This document shows, one piece after another, positions 22,144 to 32,500 of a stretch of 50,661 nt of DNA. The position numbers and the translations under genes were made by a program. Source of the stretch: Bacilli bacterium (GTDB lineage: Bacteria; Bacillota_I; Bacilli_A; RF39; UBA660); assembly GCA_900772095.1 (NCBI GenBank), contig CAAGQJ010000025.1, forward strand, positions 1 through 50,661, in the 5' to 3' direction. Below the pieces are notes generated by a model. It did no database searches, was not told where the DNA came from, and was given only the letters and a program-made list of their open reading frames with translations. How positions within the stretch are numbered: position 1 is the first letter of the stretch; each line of letters begins with the position of its first letter.

Positions 22144-24000
22144 TTACTCAAGTAGCTGTAGGTCACGTCTTGTTGCAAGCACTTCAATCGGGATGTGTCT
22201 GTTACCTACCACCATGATTGCCTGATGTGCTGGCTGTCGCTCTATCTGCATCATCTCATAGTCATAGAGACTTGTAAGCTTCGATAGTTCAGACACTGAG
22301 TTCTTCTTTAGAGTCATATACACCTGATATGCTGAGTTATTGAATATCGCCTTGCCATGGGTAAGGATGGCAGGGTTTGTATATTCTACAACCTCCTGAG
22401 TACTTGACAATGTTACTGTATGATACTTACGGCTACGTCTCTGGAATACTGCAAGAATTTCAGCTAATTTTGGTTCCTGAATGAACATATGTTCCTCATC
22501 CACTGCAAATACACATTCCTGGTCCTCATTTCCTAAACACAAAGACCATGCGTACTGGAAGATCATTCTAAGAAGTGCGTTCTTCAATGAATCATCTACC
22601 TGGAATAGGTCCTTTGTCCCAAAAGACAGTACAGTGCTGTCCTTCATGAGTGCTGAAGATATTGTTGTTGTGCCGTTGAAGTATTTAGCATACTCACCAT
22701 CCACACCGTCATAGCATGTAAGGTGTCGCATCTTCATGTTGAGTGCTCTTAATGCAGAGATTTCTAAAGCATTCGCAATGCTGTCCTCTTTCGTGTATTT
22801 CTTGATTTCCTGTTTCACGACTGTCGCAAAAGTCTGGAATGTCGGAAATGCATTGACTGTAAGCTTCTCGAAAGTGCCGTCAGTCGGGTCGATACCGACA
22901 TACTCATATGTCTTTGATACGAGTGATGGAAGCATTGCTAGTTCGTTCTGTGTGATATCTGCAAAAAGCATCTTGAATGTTATCTTTATCTCTTCAACGA
23001 CATTCGCTACAGCCTGTCTTGTATCATACATCTCTCTCTTTGTCCAAGAATCACCATCGCTACTGCATGGCTTGAGGTCAAAAATGTTGATGAGATGTCC
23101 ATTACGTCCTAAGGAGATGAAGTCGCCTCCGACACGTCTTGTAAGACGTTCATTTCTGTTTTCAGGGTCAATCCACACGATCTTGCGACCATTCATGATG
23201 TGATTTTTGATTATGAGTCCCATCAGTGTTGATTTACCTGAACCAGTCGTACCAACAATAATCATATTGCCGTTAACTCGTCCATCAAGCGGTGCCTGAA
23301 TGACATCATGCATGTAGTAAAACTGATCAAATATGATTTTTCCGCCTGATGTAAGTTCACGCCCAATAAGCGTTCCTTCTGGGTCCTCAAGTGTATCAAA
23401 AATCCATGGCCACAAGCCTGCGACCGATGCCGTTGTCATCGGCTGACCCTGAAGATATTTCGGTTCTTTTCTTAAGCCGTCTTCAATAAATAATGGTGAA
23501 TTAAGCTTGTAGAGTCCCTGCTGGAGGAACTTGATTCCTCTCAGCTTCACCTGATACTCCTGACCGCCATAACATGCTTTGATGTCTCTGGCTCTTTCAC
23601 TGCATTCTTCAAGCGTATCACCACGTACATACAGATTGATGATTACATTCATGGTTCTGGATGAGGTTCTGATTGATTCTCTGATATGAGTATCTAGTGC
23701 TCTGATTCTTTCAGACAGTTTTGTCTGTTCAGATGGGTCGGTAGAACGGTTCAGCTTTTCCTGAAGGTCGTTTCTTTCTCCCTTGAGAAGGGATGCATAA
23801 TCAAGATCAATCTGTTCGGTCCTCATATCCATTGTGTAGTTTGAATTGAGAAGGAATGGAGCAAGATAGCCCTCGATGAATTCTGTTGGATACTCCCAGA
23901 ATGTCAGTACCTTTTCAAACTTATCACCCTTTATCATGTAATCTTCATGTTCCGCAAATGCTGTTGGAGCAATTGTAGAACGTCTATTAAGTAGTCTCAT
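22144..24000 (-). CDS. virB4: VirB4-family T4SS ATPase (motor domain)
   Basis: A 618-residue protein with Walker A VGTTGSGKSTLMG at about 248-260, DPENRNERL after the first strand, and Walker B CVFAVDEEHMF at about 497. The part before residue 230 (EGYLAPFLLNSNYTMDMRTEQIDL, KACYGGQEYQVKLRGIKFLQQGLYKLNSP) is the second half of the usual CagE/TrbE/VirB domain. VirB4 powers assembly of the channel. Its ATG shares its A with the TAA of the upstream 24000-24668 gene (TAATG), which supplies the missing first part, so the two are tightly coupled. Confidence 0.92.
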   Translation of the reverse strand: MRLLNRRSTIAPTAFAEHEDYMIKGDKFEKVLTFWEYPTEFIEGYLAPFLLNSNYTMDMRTEQIDLDYASLLKGERNDLQEKLNRSTDPSEQTKLSERIRALDTHIRESIRTSSRTMNVIINLYVRGDTLEECSERARDIKACYGGQEYQVKLRGIKFLQQGLYKLNSPLFIEDGLRKEPKYLQGQPMTTASVAGLWPWIFDTLEDPEGTLIGRELTSGGKIIFDQFYYMHDVIQAPLDGRVNGNMIIVGTTGSGKSTLMGLIIKNHIMNGRKIVWIDPENRNERLTRRVGGDFISLGRNGHLINIFDLKPCSSDGDSWTKREMYDTRQAVANVVEEIKITFKMLFADITQNELAMLPSLVSKTYEYVGIDPTDGTFEKLTVNAFPTFQTFATVVKQEIKKYTKEDSIANALEISALRALNMKMRHLTCYDGVDGEYAKYFNGTTTISSALMKDSTVLSFGTKDLFQVDDSLKNALLRMIFQYAWSLCLGNEDQECVFAVDEEHMFIQEPKLAEILAVFQRRSRKYHTVTLSSTQEVVEYTNPAILTHGKAIFNNSAYQVYMTLKKNSVSELSKLTSLYDYEMMQIERQPAHQAIMVVGNRHIPIEVLATRRDLQLLE

Positions 24001-24668
24001 TAGATTTCCACTCCTTCCTCTGATTCTGCAACATCAGGCAGTACAAGCTGTGTTGTCATGTATCTGTTGACATTGTCATTTTCGAATTCCTGAGATACAA
24101 GATTCTCATAATCCATGAGTCGCATTGGCACAGGCTTTCTTCCAAATGCTCTATATAATTCCTCTGCAAGAGAATGCCATGTCTTCTCAAAATTTATTTC
24201 ATCCGCCTGAATGAGTGCCACAAATGTGATTTCTCTATGAGTCTCCTCAAACCATTCAAGCTTGTCTATCTCACTCTGCATGAGGTTTCTTATCGCTGGC
24301 TTATCAGCATGCTTCATCATGTCCGCATATCGCTGTTGCTGTACACCGACATCTGGACGTGTCTTGATGAATTTCCAATATACTGGATATTTCATATGAT
24401 CAAGTGCATTCGCACACATGAGTACAGCATGCTTCGTCTCTGCTTCTGGAAGAAGGTGAATGTTTGTCGGTTTGATGAGGAATCCCTTCACATAGCGTTT
24501 CTTCTTTCCTCTTGCAAGGACTATTCCATCTGCTGAAATACTTTCAATATCCATCCAGTCAAGAGTTGATTTGAGTTCCTTTGCTTCCTTCTCTTTCTGC
24601 TTCTTAATCTGATTAGGTGAGAGTCTCTTAAACCCTTCCTTCTTATTTTTCTTCTTCAAATTCGTCAT
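24000..24668 (-). CDS. separate N-terminal part of VirB4-like ATPase
   Basis: About 222 residues, very basic at the start (LKKKNKKEGFKRLSPNQIKKQ), then LDWMDIESISADGIVLARGKKKRYVKGFLIKPTNIHLL, a piece that in one-gene VirB4 proteins opens the N-terminal domain, and a helical part with EITFVALIQADEINFEKTW. Together with the 618-residue gene it makes ~840 residues, the usual full VirB4 size in Gram-positive elements. The start is unsure: ATG at 24668 directly abuts AAGGAG, whereas TTG at 24659 has 9-base spacing from it. It overlaps the PrgI-like gene. Confidence 0.65.
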   Translation of the reverse strand: MTNLKKKNKKEGFKRLSPNQIKKQKEKEAKELKSTLDWMDIESISADGIVLARGKKKRYVKGFLIKPTNIHLLPEAETKHAVLMCANALDHMKYPVYWKFIKTRPDVGVQQQRYADMMKHADKPAIRNLMQSEIDKLEWFEETHREITFVALIQADEINFEKTWHSLAEELYRAFGRKPVPMRLMDYENLVSQEFENDNVNRYMTTQLVLPDVAESEEGVEI

Positions 24669-25023
24669 CTCCTTCAATCATATGTGTATCTTCTTCATCA
24701 TCATCTGACCAGTTGAAGCCCATCCAAACGAATCGTCTGGTTCTTGCATAATAGTCAATGATTGTATTGAGCCATTCCAGCATGTTGTGATAATGATTGA
24801 CTGGCAGTGTAAGCAGTCCTCCCACAAGCATGATAAGAATGCCTGTACAGAGTCCAATCACCCCCAGAACAAAGCTTTTTAATGCTGATGCCAGACTGAC
24901 TATTGCGAGAGCTGTGAAAAGTCCTACACACCCGCATCCAAACAGGATGATGAGGTCAATCCATCTGTACTTTCCAAATAGATATTTTCCTCGTTTAAAG
25001 TTCTTTGGACACTGGAATACCAT
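24643..25023 (-). CDS. PrgI/VirB3-like small membrane protein
   Basis: A 126-residue protein with the PrgI-family layout: a short N-terminal strand (FQCPKNFKRGKYLFGKYRWID), two adjacent membrane helices (about 25-45 and 48-70), then HNMLEWLNTIIDYYARTRRFVW and an acidic tail. PrgI/TcpE-like proteins take the place of VirB3 directly upstream of VirB4, as here. The stop is inside the following gene, so translation is coupled. Confidence 0.75.
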   Translation of the reverse strand: MVFQCPKNFKRGKYLFGKYRWIDLIILFGCGCVGLFTALAIVSLASALKSFVLGVIGLCTGILIMLVGGLLTLPVNHYHNMLEWLNTIIDYYARTRRFVWMGFNWSDDDEEDTHMIEGDDEFEEEK

Positions 25024-25138
25024 CTTTCTTTTCCTCCTTTATTCTTCTTATGAATGCCTCATATTCTTCTCGTTCCTCCTGAGTCATATCCTCAAGTCTT
25101 CTGATTGAAAAGGCTGGTTTCCTATATTCCTTCTTCAT
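24995..25138 (-). CDS. small basic/acidic peptide (47 aa) upstream of PrgI
   Basis: AAAGGAG 6 bases before an ATG at 25138. The product starts MKKEYRKPAFSIRRLEDMTQ, continues EEREEYEAFIRRIKEE and ends GIPVSKEL; it is helical and highly charged. The last 29 bases overlap the PrgI-like gene in another frame. Overlap and a good ribosome binding site suggest a real coupled gene. No family recognised. Confidence 0.55.
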   Translation of the reverse strand: MKKEYRKPAFSIRRLEDMTQEEREEYEAFIRRIKEEKKDGIPVSKEL

Positions 25139-25221
25139 ATGTATCTCCTTTCATTCATCCACTTAGTTCATACTGCAAAGAGTCTTACAGTATCAATTAG
25201 GAGGATGAACCTCCTTTTTAT

Positions 25222-25860
25222 TTAGCTTTTGAATACATAGTTCATCTTCTTGATGCGACCTGCTGAGAATGTTCTGATACCCATTGATACCATCGCCTTG
25301 AGTTCGTCAACCGTGATAGGTTCGTTGATATCACCACAGTAGATTGAATCCTCACGGAAGAAAAGCAATGGCTCCTTCAGTGCACGGGTAGTTCTTAGTT
25401 CCCCTGTTCGCCAGTCAAGAAGAATTCTCATATAGGTTCTTCCGTCAAGCTGTCTGCTTTCGTCTGCCGTCTGCTCAAGATTGATGATTTCTGTGGGTGG
25501 CTCAAGTCTCTCTTTTGTTCGAACACCTAGTCCATATACGAATGGTGATACCATATCATCACTGATGATTTCTCTTTTCTGCATCGTTTCAACAATCCCT
25601 TCTGACGTGCCCTCTTTTCGGTTGATGAGTTCTGACAGCTTCATGCATCTCTCTATGTGATTGCCATACATATCATAGAGGACATGACGTACCTCATTGA
25701 TGTTTCTGCACTTTACAGACCATTTCCATCCTTCACCCATCTCGTAATCGATATAAACCATGTATGGATATTCTTTCTTTGAATCAGCATACTTAATAAG
25801 GAGGAAGTTTCTGCTTCCTCCTATGTATGTGGTTCTGTATTCTTCCTTGTCAATCTTCAT
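25222..25860 (-). CDS. unknown transfer-operon protein (212 aa)
   Basis: A 212-residue soluble protein without membrane segment or known motif. It has a mixed alpha/beta pattern (TYIGGSRNFLLIKYADSKK, YPYMVYIDYEMGEGWKWSVK, RTYMRILLDWRTGELRTTR). It lies 35 bases after ArdC in the same direction. A hairpin AGGAGG-atgaa-CCTCCT lies just beyond its stop (about 25199-25216) and, on the + strand, is followed by T5. I cannot assign a function. Confidence 0.65.
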   Translation of the reverse strand: MKIDKEEYRTTYIGGSRNFLLIKYADSKKEYPYMVYIDYEMGEGWKWSVKCRNINEVRHVLYDMYGNHIERCMKLSELINRKEGTSEGIVETMQKREIISDDMVSPFVYGLGVRTKERLEPPTEIINLEQTADESRQLDGRTYMRILLDWRTGELRTTRALKEPLLFFREDSIYCGDINEPITVDELKAMVSMGIRTFSAGRIKKMNYVFKS

Positions 25861-25895
25861 TCATTTCCATATGAACCATGCCTGGAAGAATCAGA

Positions 25896-26939
25896 CTATC
25901 TTCCTCTTCCTCTTCTTGGCTGGACAGGGACAGGTCCTGTTTTAGTCTCCTGAAGTCGCTTCTCCGCCTCTAGAGCACGTTCATATCCTCCCTTCTCCTT
26001 GATATAGTCTACAATCTTTTCAGCATCCTTGATTGCTTCAAAGAGTATCTTGTGGTCTTTCTTGATTTTTTCGCTCCAGCCCTGGATATAGGCTTTTCTG
26101 TCATCCAGGATGTCATCAACCAGTCCAAATTCAGCCAGATAGAAAGATGAGGCAATCTCTGCACGTAGTTCCTCTATCGCATAGTCACGTGAACCGAATT
26201 TTGCAGATGAAGGTCTGTTGAGTCGTGTATCCTTCAAAGTGGAATGTGCTATTTCATGGCACAAAGTATGTACATACTCCACATCTGAATGGAATTTGAA
26301 TCTCTCAGGTAACACAATCTTGTCATTCTTCGGTTCGTAAAATGATGCATCATTTGTGTAGCTTACATCAATATTGATTCCTTCATTCTTGCAGAATTCC
26401 AGAAGGACTGATTCCGCATATTTCTGATGTGATATTCTTCCATATGCGATGTTCTTTTCTTCGTCTGATTTGTATTTCTCAGCAAGGTCCTTCTCAATCT
26501 GCTCCTTTAGTTTTGGAAACTGAAGAGCATTGAATACAGTATAGTTCTTGATAAACATATAGCATGAATCTCTGACCTCAGGATCTTCTGACATCTTGCG
26601 TTCGTAATATTCCTTCATAGACATCGCTTTGCCTTTTGTGCGGTCATAGTATTCAAATTTTTCAATCGGTACACCATGCTCGCCCTTCTGGACGAAGAAT
26701 CCAAGCTTGTTTGCCTGTGGCAGTGTCATCCATTCGTTGGATGCATATCCATGCTCGTTTGCCCATACTTCAAGCATCACCTTGTTGATGCCGTTATATT
26801 CGTATCCTGTGGAATAATTCTTATCACGAAATGGAACATGGTCTGTACTCCATCCCTTGCTCCAGGGCAGTTTCTTTTCATCAAGACTCTTGATGAAGAT
26901 ATCTGCCAGCAATTCACGAGTCTTGCTTTCAACTGCCAT
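25896..26939 (-). CDS. ardC: ArdC-family antirestriction protein
   Basis: A 347-residue protein. The N-terminal ssDNA-binding domain (ArdC_N; LPWSKGWSTD, YNGINKVML, NEWMTLPQANKLG, VQKGEHGVPIEKF) is followed by a zincin-type metallopeptidase domain with HTLCHEIAHST at about 227-237 and a downstream YAIEELRAEIASSF helix supplying the third ligand. ArdC of other plasmids protects incoming single-stranded DNA from restriction. The end VPVQPRRGRGR is an Arg/Gly tail shared with unrelated proteins of this element, which would fit transport into the recipient. Confidence 0.9.
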   Translation of the reverse strand: MAVESKTRELLADIFIKSLDEKKLPWSKGWSTDHVPFRDKNYSTGYEYNGINKVMLEVWANEHGYASNEWMTLPQANKLGFFVQKGEHGVPIEKFEYYDRTKGKAMSMKEYYERKMSEDPEVRDSCYMFIKNYTVFNALQFPKLKEQIEKDLAEKYKSDEEKNIAYGRISHQKYAESVLLEFCKNEGINIDVSYTNDASFYEPKNDKIVLPERFKFHSDVEYVHTLCHEIAHSTLKDTRLNRPSSAKFGSRDYAIEELRAEIASSFYLAEFGLVDDILDDRKAYIQGWSEKIKKDHKILFEAIKDAEKIVDYIKEKGGYERALEAEKRLQETKTGPVPVQPRRGRGR

Positions 26940-26940
26940 A

Positions 26941-27111
26941 TCAGATCTCTCCCTTCAGGATGTCTTCTTCTTTTACGATTACAATACTGTCTGGTTCACC
27001 ATAATCGGAATCATCAAGGTCAAGAGAGGCTGTATAGCCTCTATCTTCAACTACCTTTCTACACTGTTCTAATTCCTCTTCTGTGAATCTTCTTTCTTCT
27101 TTCTTTTCCAT
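26941..27111 (-). CDS. small acidic protein (56 aa) before ardC
   Basis: AAAGGAGAGATAAGCT precedes an ATG at 27111. The product begins MEKKEERRFTEEELEQCRKV and ends KEEDILKGEI; it is acidic, with a helix and a short beta part. Its TGA lies one base before the ArdC ATG, so the two are coupled. No family recognised. Confidence 0.6.
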   Translation of the reverse strand: MEKKEERRFTEEELEQCRKVVEDRGYTASLDLDDSDYGEPDSIVIVKEEDILKGEI

Positions 27112-27114
27112 AGC

Positions 27115-29013
27115 TTATCTCTCCTTTCTATGGTCTGCTGTATCATCAACTATTCGCTGATTTCTAATCTGACTGTTCATATTGCCAGCTGTATGCTGAC
27201 TTCTTTTACTTCCAAGTCTCTGCTGTGCCTGAGCATTATATGCCTGCTGTCCTGCGGACCTTGCTGGATTAATGTCTTCATGTCGGACTTGTTCTTCAGC
27301 TGGTGCAAGATTTTGTTCAGCACTATAAGCCTGTGAGCTTGCCTCATATTCTTCTCGACTCATACCGCTCGTATCCATTCCTACACTCTCTGCCTCAGCT
27401 ATCTGTACATCCGATGGTTCACCATCCCCAGAATAACTGCCAGAATAGCCTCCGCCACCGCCTGCTGCTGGTGCATCTGCACCAGCAGTACTAGATGATT
27501 GGGATGCTGACTGAACACCAGCACCTGTACCAGCAATGCCTGCTCTTCTTTCTGCTGAGGAAACACCAGCACCAACAATAGACTGCCCTAAAGCTCTACT
27601 TCCTGCTGATATGATGCCTGCTCCGATTGAAGCAGAATTTTTTCTGCCTCTCATTCCTGCTGAAACATCCTTCGCACTGTTAGAAACACCTGATGCAATT
27701 CCACGGGCTGTGGCAAGTGCTCTTGAACCTGCCCCCTGAGTTGACCTGAATCCAGCGATTCCTCCACCAGCCATGGATGCGACTGTTCCGACCGAGCCAA
27801 GCATCGCACCTGTTGCAAATGAACCTGCACTAAGTCCCATTCTTCCGACACCTTGTGCTTCATTCCAAGCCTGACCGACTGTAGAAGATGAGCCACCAAG
27901 AATTCTGCCGACATAGGATGGGATATTCTCGATTGCCATGAATCCTGCGATAAGCAGGATTATCTTTGCGAGGATACCGACCATATCTCCGCCAAGTGCA
28001 CTCTGTATGACGTTGCTGTTTATCATATAAAGCACAAAATAACATCCATATATCTGTACAAAGTTAATCATGAAGTTACCTGCAATCATTCGCACCCATG
28101 TCTCAAAATCCTTCGATTCTGAATCAATGAGTGAGGCGATTGCGTACGGTGCAAGCAGATACTGGATGCATATGAGGATACTTCTCTTACCGATGCTGAG
28201 TGCCACCCCAAGGAAGGTTCTGAATCCAAGGAATGCAACACCTATCATGAAGAATAGGCTTGTCCATGAGGAGAAGTACATGTAATTACCATCTGAGTCC
28301 TCTGCATTGATATCAAATCCACTGCTGTCATAGATATCAACACCATTCTTTTTCTTCTGAAGTTCCTTACGAGTAGCTTTCGCTTCCTTAATGAGTTCGT
28401 TATTCTTTGTGATGACCTGATTTGCTCCATTCCATGCAGCATCACCAGGCTGAGATTTCTTCTTCTCAGCTTCTGCTTGTTCTATCTCTTTCTGATATCT
28501 AGCGATATCCTTATCAAGTTGCTTTATCTGCTGGTCAAGCGAACCTGTTTCAGAATCTCCTGTCAAGTTGATAGAACTTGCTTCAACAAGTATGTCTGAT
28601 ATCTTTGCATTTCTGCTGTTATTGATATCTGCATCCGAAGGAGCAAAGTTACTCATTTGCTTCACTGATGTGATAGCCACATTATTAAGATACTGATATC
28701 CGATTGGAGCAAATGCGATACTGAATGAGGCAACACCAATCATGAATATAAGATGTATCGGGTCCAGTCTAGTTCTGTATTCCTCCGAAGTCATGAACTT
28801 AACCATAATCTTTACAATCCTGAATACTACGAACATGATGATGATGCCTGATATAGCAGTAAACCACTCTGCTACGTTGCCCTTCTCAAAGAAGTCCAGT
28901 GTAGCAATCTTCATCACCACCTGCCATATCGTATCCGTCACCCATAGGAGCAGATAGATGATTGACCAGAGAATGCTTCTGAAAAATCCTGTGATTGAAC
29001 CAACTACGTCCAT
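27115..29013 (-). CDS. VirB6/TrbL-like polytopic channel protein
   Basis: A 632-residue membrane protein. N-terminal helices at about 10-30, 50-70 and 85-110; a coiled-coil loop (about 160-225, DQQIKQLDKDIARYQKEIEQ); then four more helices between about 245 and 375 (including LLAPYAIASLI and IYGCYFVLYMI), and a long Gly/Ala/Ser-rich cytoplasmic tail. This is the TrbL/VirB6 layout of Gram-positive T4SS channels. It is transcribed 29 bases after the VirB2-like gene. It ends DDTADHRKER. Confidence 0.8.
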   Translation of the reverse strand: MDVVGSITGFFRSILWSIIYLLLWVTDTIWQVVMKIATLDFFEKGNVAEWFTAISGIIIMFVVFRIVKIMVKFMTSEEYRTRLDPIHLIFMIGVASFSIAFAPIGYQYLNNVAITSVKQMSNFAPSDADINNSRNAKISDILVEASSINLTGDSETGSLDQQIKQLDKDIARYQKEIEQAEAEKKKSQPGDAAWNGANQVITKNNELIKEAKATRKELQKKKNGVDIYDSSGFDINAEDSDGNYMYFSSWTSLFFMIGVAFLGFRTFLGVALSIGKRSILICIQYLLAPYAIASLIDSESKDFETWVRMIAGNFMINFVQIYGCYFVLYMINSNVIQSALGGDMVGILAKIILLIAGFMAIENIPSYVGRILGGSSSTVGQAWNEAQGVGRMGLSAGSFATGAMLGSVGTVASMAGGGIAGFRSTQGAGSRALATARGIASGVSNSAKDVSAGMRGRKNSASIGAGIISAGSRALGQSIVGAGVSSAERRAGIAGTGAGVQSASQSSSTAGADAPAAGGGGGYSGSYSGDGEPSDVQIAEAESVGMDTSGMSREEYEASSQAYSAEQNLAPAEEQVRHEDINPARSAGQQAYNAQAQQRLGSKRSQHTAGNMNSQIRNQRIVDDTADHRKER

Positions 29014-29042
29014 ATGATCACTCCTTTATTCTTCGTGTTCTG

Positions 29043-29354
29043 TTACTGTAATCCAAAGATTTTGAATAATGTAGTGATCAGTTCCGCAATGATTGTCACG
29101 ATAATGATTTTCTTGATCATTCTGAAAGGCTTGTGTCTTTCTTTTTCATCTTCGTCCATGATGAACCATTTAACGAATGAGATAAGACATACAATCACTG
29201 CAACAAGCGGTACTATCCACATCAGGAATGTAGTGATCGGGTCAATATACTTTTTTGCTGTAGACTGAGCCAACCCACTGTTGAAGCCGTCAAGGACATA
29301 AGGTGTCATGATGACTGCTGTCTTGAGATTTGTTAAAGCTGTAGATAAAATCAT
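29043..29354 (-). CDS. VirB2-like small two-helix membrane protein
   Basis: A 103-residue protein with an N-terminal hydrophobic stretch, a helix at about 42-64 (TTFLMWIVPLVAVIVCLISF), a short charged cytoplasmic loop (MDEDEKERHKPFR) and a second helix at about 78-96 (IKKIIIVTIIAELITTLF). Two helices joined by a basic cytoplasmic loop is the pilin-like VirB2/TrbC topology; its place before the VirB6-like gene supports this. Sequence alone is not conclusive. Confidence 0.6.
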   Translation of the reverse strand: MILSTALTNLKTAVIMTPYVLDGFNSGLAQSTAKKYIDPITTFLMWIVPLVAVIVCLISFVKWFIMDEDEKERHKPFRMIKKIIIVTIIAELITTLFKIFGLQ

Positions 29355-29471
29355 TTTTCTTTCTTCCTCCTTCTAATCAATCTACTTTTCTACTTCATCA
29401 ACAAGTAGAAATATAAGCACACGAATATTCATTCATATGCTCATATCACTATTTGTCAGAAATTATAATAA

Positions 29472-29502
29472 TGAAAAGGCTGAAGATTGCCTCCAGCCTT
29501 AA
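29472..29502 (-). terminator. terminator of the surface adhesin gene
   Basis: AAGGCTG/CAGCCTT around an 11-base loop; on the - strand TTTCATTATT follows. It lies 14 bases after the adhesin stop and separates it from the channel genes. Confidence 0.65.
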
Positions 29503-29516
29503 TCATTGATTATGCT

Positions 29517-32500
29517 CTACTGAGCGTTTCTCTTCTTTCTGATAATAAGAATCACGCAGATAAGAAGAGCGATACCAGAAATACCTGTTAAAGCAGTGAA
29601 TTTCTTGATATCTGTACCATCACCAGTCTTAACGCCTGTTGTTGGCATAGGTGTATCCTGATAAACAAATGAATATGTCTTGCCGACATTTTCTAGATTG
29701 TCATCGATAACTACCTTCTTGACTTCCTTAGATAATAAGTATCCTGTTGGAGCCTTAGTCTCCTTGATATAGTAAGTACCATATCTTAGAGCCTTGAATG
29801 TGGCTGTACCAGCATTCTGGTCAGCAGAGACAGTTGCCATAACATTCTTGCATTCTGCATCTGAATACATAGTAAATTCAAAATCCTTTGATCTGATGAC
29901 CTTCTTTGTCTGAGCATCAACCTTCTGAACTTCTATATCTGTTAGAACAGGCTGTTCCTTAATTTCAACATCCATGTTCTGTTCACCAGATACGACAAGA
30001 GTTCTGTCAGGAGCAGTCATATATCCTTCAGGAGTCTTAGTCTCCTTGATGATATATTCCTTGCCAGCATCCAATCCACTTACCGCATGAGCAGTACCAT
30101 CTGTAGTCCACTTATCAACGATGTTTCCATCCTTGTCGAATACTGTGAATTCAGCACCTTTAACTGCATCACCAGTCAATGCATCAGTCTTAGTCACCTT
30201 CACCTGTGCATCAAACATGTTGACTTCCTGGTCAACCTTTTCATTTGTGACAGTGAATGTGATTTCTTCTGCTCTTACATATCCTTCAGGAGCAGTCTCT
30301 TCGATAAGAGTGTAAGTCTTACCTTCTTCGAGTCCACTTACATAATGTTCCTTATCACCAGATACCCATGTATCAACTGTGTTTCCATCTTCATCCTTGA
30401 CAGTAAGAGTAGCACCAGGAACTTCCTGAGTACCAGTGATGTCTGTCTTAGTGACAGAGACCTGTTTATCAAGCATATTTACTTTCTGGTTCACCTTATC
30501 CTTAGATACAGTGAATTCGATTGATTCAGCTTTTACATAGCCATCTGGGGCAGTTGTTTCTGTTAATGTGTAAGTCTTGCCTTCTTCTAGACCACTTACA
30601 TAATGTTCTTCCTTAGTAGAAGTCCATTCATCAACAGTCTTTCCTGTTTCATCAGTGACAGTCATCTTAGCACCTTCAACTTCATCAGTACCGCTGACTT
30701 CTGTCTTAGTTACAGTGACCTGCTTATCCTTCATGATATAGGCTTCATTCTTCTTTTCCTTAGATACAGTGAATTCGATAGATTCAGCCTTTACATAACC
30801 ATCTGGAGAAGTCTCTTCGATAAGAGTATATTTCTTACCCTCTTCAAGTCCGCTGACATAGTGTTCTTCTTTTCCTGAAGTCCAGGTGTCAACAGTCTTA
30901 CCTGTTTCATCCTTGACAGTCATCTTGGCACCTTCGATTTCCTTAGTACCAGTGACTTCTGTCTTAGTGATAGTAACCTGCTTATCCTTCATGATAAGCT
31001 TCTGGTCCTTATCACCAGCTGTGAATGTAATACTTTCAGCTTTTACATATCCTTTAGGGGCTGTAGTTTCAGTAAGAGTATATCTCTTTCCTTCTTCAAG
31101 ACCGCTGATGCTGTGTTCTTCTTTTCCTGAAGTCCACTTATCAACGACAGTGCCCTTGTCATCAGTGACAGTCATCTTGGCACCTTCGATTTCCTTAGTA
31201 CCAGTGACTTCTCTCTTTGATGCAGTAATCTTCGCATCCTTCATGACTACTGTTTCATTCTTCTTATCCTTAGATACAGTGAAGTAGATATCAGATGCCT
31301 TCACATATCCTTTTGGTGCTTCTACTTCAACAAGTCTGTAAATCTTGCCTTCTTCAAGACCACTAACATAATGGTCTTCCTTAGTAGTAGTCCAAGAGTC
31401 AACGACTCTGTCCTGTTCATCTCTTACTTCAAGTTTTGCACCCTCTACGTAATTCTTCACAGATGCATCTTTCTTAGAGACAGTGTACTGCTTATCTTTC
31501 ATGACAAGTGACTGGTTCTTATCACCGCCAGCTGTGAATTCGATAGATTCAGCCTTTACAAAACTGTTAGGAGCAGTCTTCTCAGTAAGTGTATACTTCT
31601 TGCCTGCTTCTAAACCGCTGATGCTGTGTTCTTCCTTGCCAGAAATCCACTTATCAACGATAGTGCCTTTTTCGTCAGTGACGATCATTTCAGCACCTTC
31701 AACTTCCTTAGTACCAGAAACATCAGTCTTCTTAGCTGTGATTTTAGCATCCTTCATCACTACTGTTGCAGATTCCATGTCAGCTGTAACAGTGAAGGAT
31801 ACATCAGAAGCTTTTACATAACCCTTAGGTGCTTCTGCTTCAACAAGTCTGTATGTCTTGCCTTCTTCAAGACCACTGATGTAGTGGTCTTCTTTTGTAG
31901 TAGTCCAAGAGTCAACAACATTGTTCTTTTCGTCTCTTACTTCAAGTTTTGCGCCTTCAATATAGTTCTTGCCAGAAACATCAGTCTTCTTAGCAGTGAA
32001 CTGACCATCCTTCATCACAAGTTTCTGGTCCTTACCGCTTTCTGCCTTGAACTTGATAGATTCTGCTTTTACATATCCCTTAGGAGCAGTTGTTTCTGTT
32101 AGAGTGTATTCCCATCCTTCATGTAATCCGCTGATTGCATGAGGATTTCCGTCAGATGTCCATGTATCAATCACCTTGCCATCGTTGTCTGTGACAGTTA
32201 ATACTGCACCTTTGATTTCCTTAGTTCCTGTAATATCTGTCTTTGATGCTGTGATTTTTGAGTCCTTCATGATTACTGATTCATTCTTCTTTTCATTTGA
32301 TACTGTAAAGAAGATATCGTCAGCTTTAACATATCCTTTTGGTGCTTCTGCTTCAACAAGTCTGTATGTCTTGCCTTCTTCTAAGCCACTTACATAGTGG
32401 TCTTCCTTAGTAGATGTCCATGAGTCAACGACTCTGTTTTGGTCATCTCTAACTTCAAGTTTTGCACCTTCTACATAATTCTTACCAGAAACATCCTTCT

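Noticed and set aside
25199..25216. AGGAGG-atgaa-CCTCCT hairpin as a terminator of the 212-aa gene
   Set aside because: The T-run follows only on the + strand, the wrong strand for that gene; mentioned in the gene entry but not listed as a terminator.
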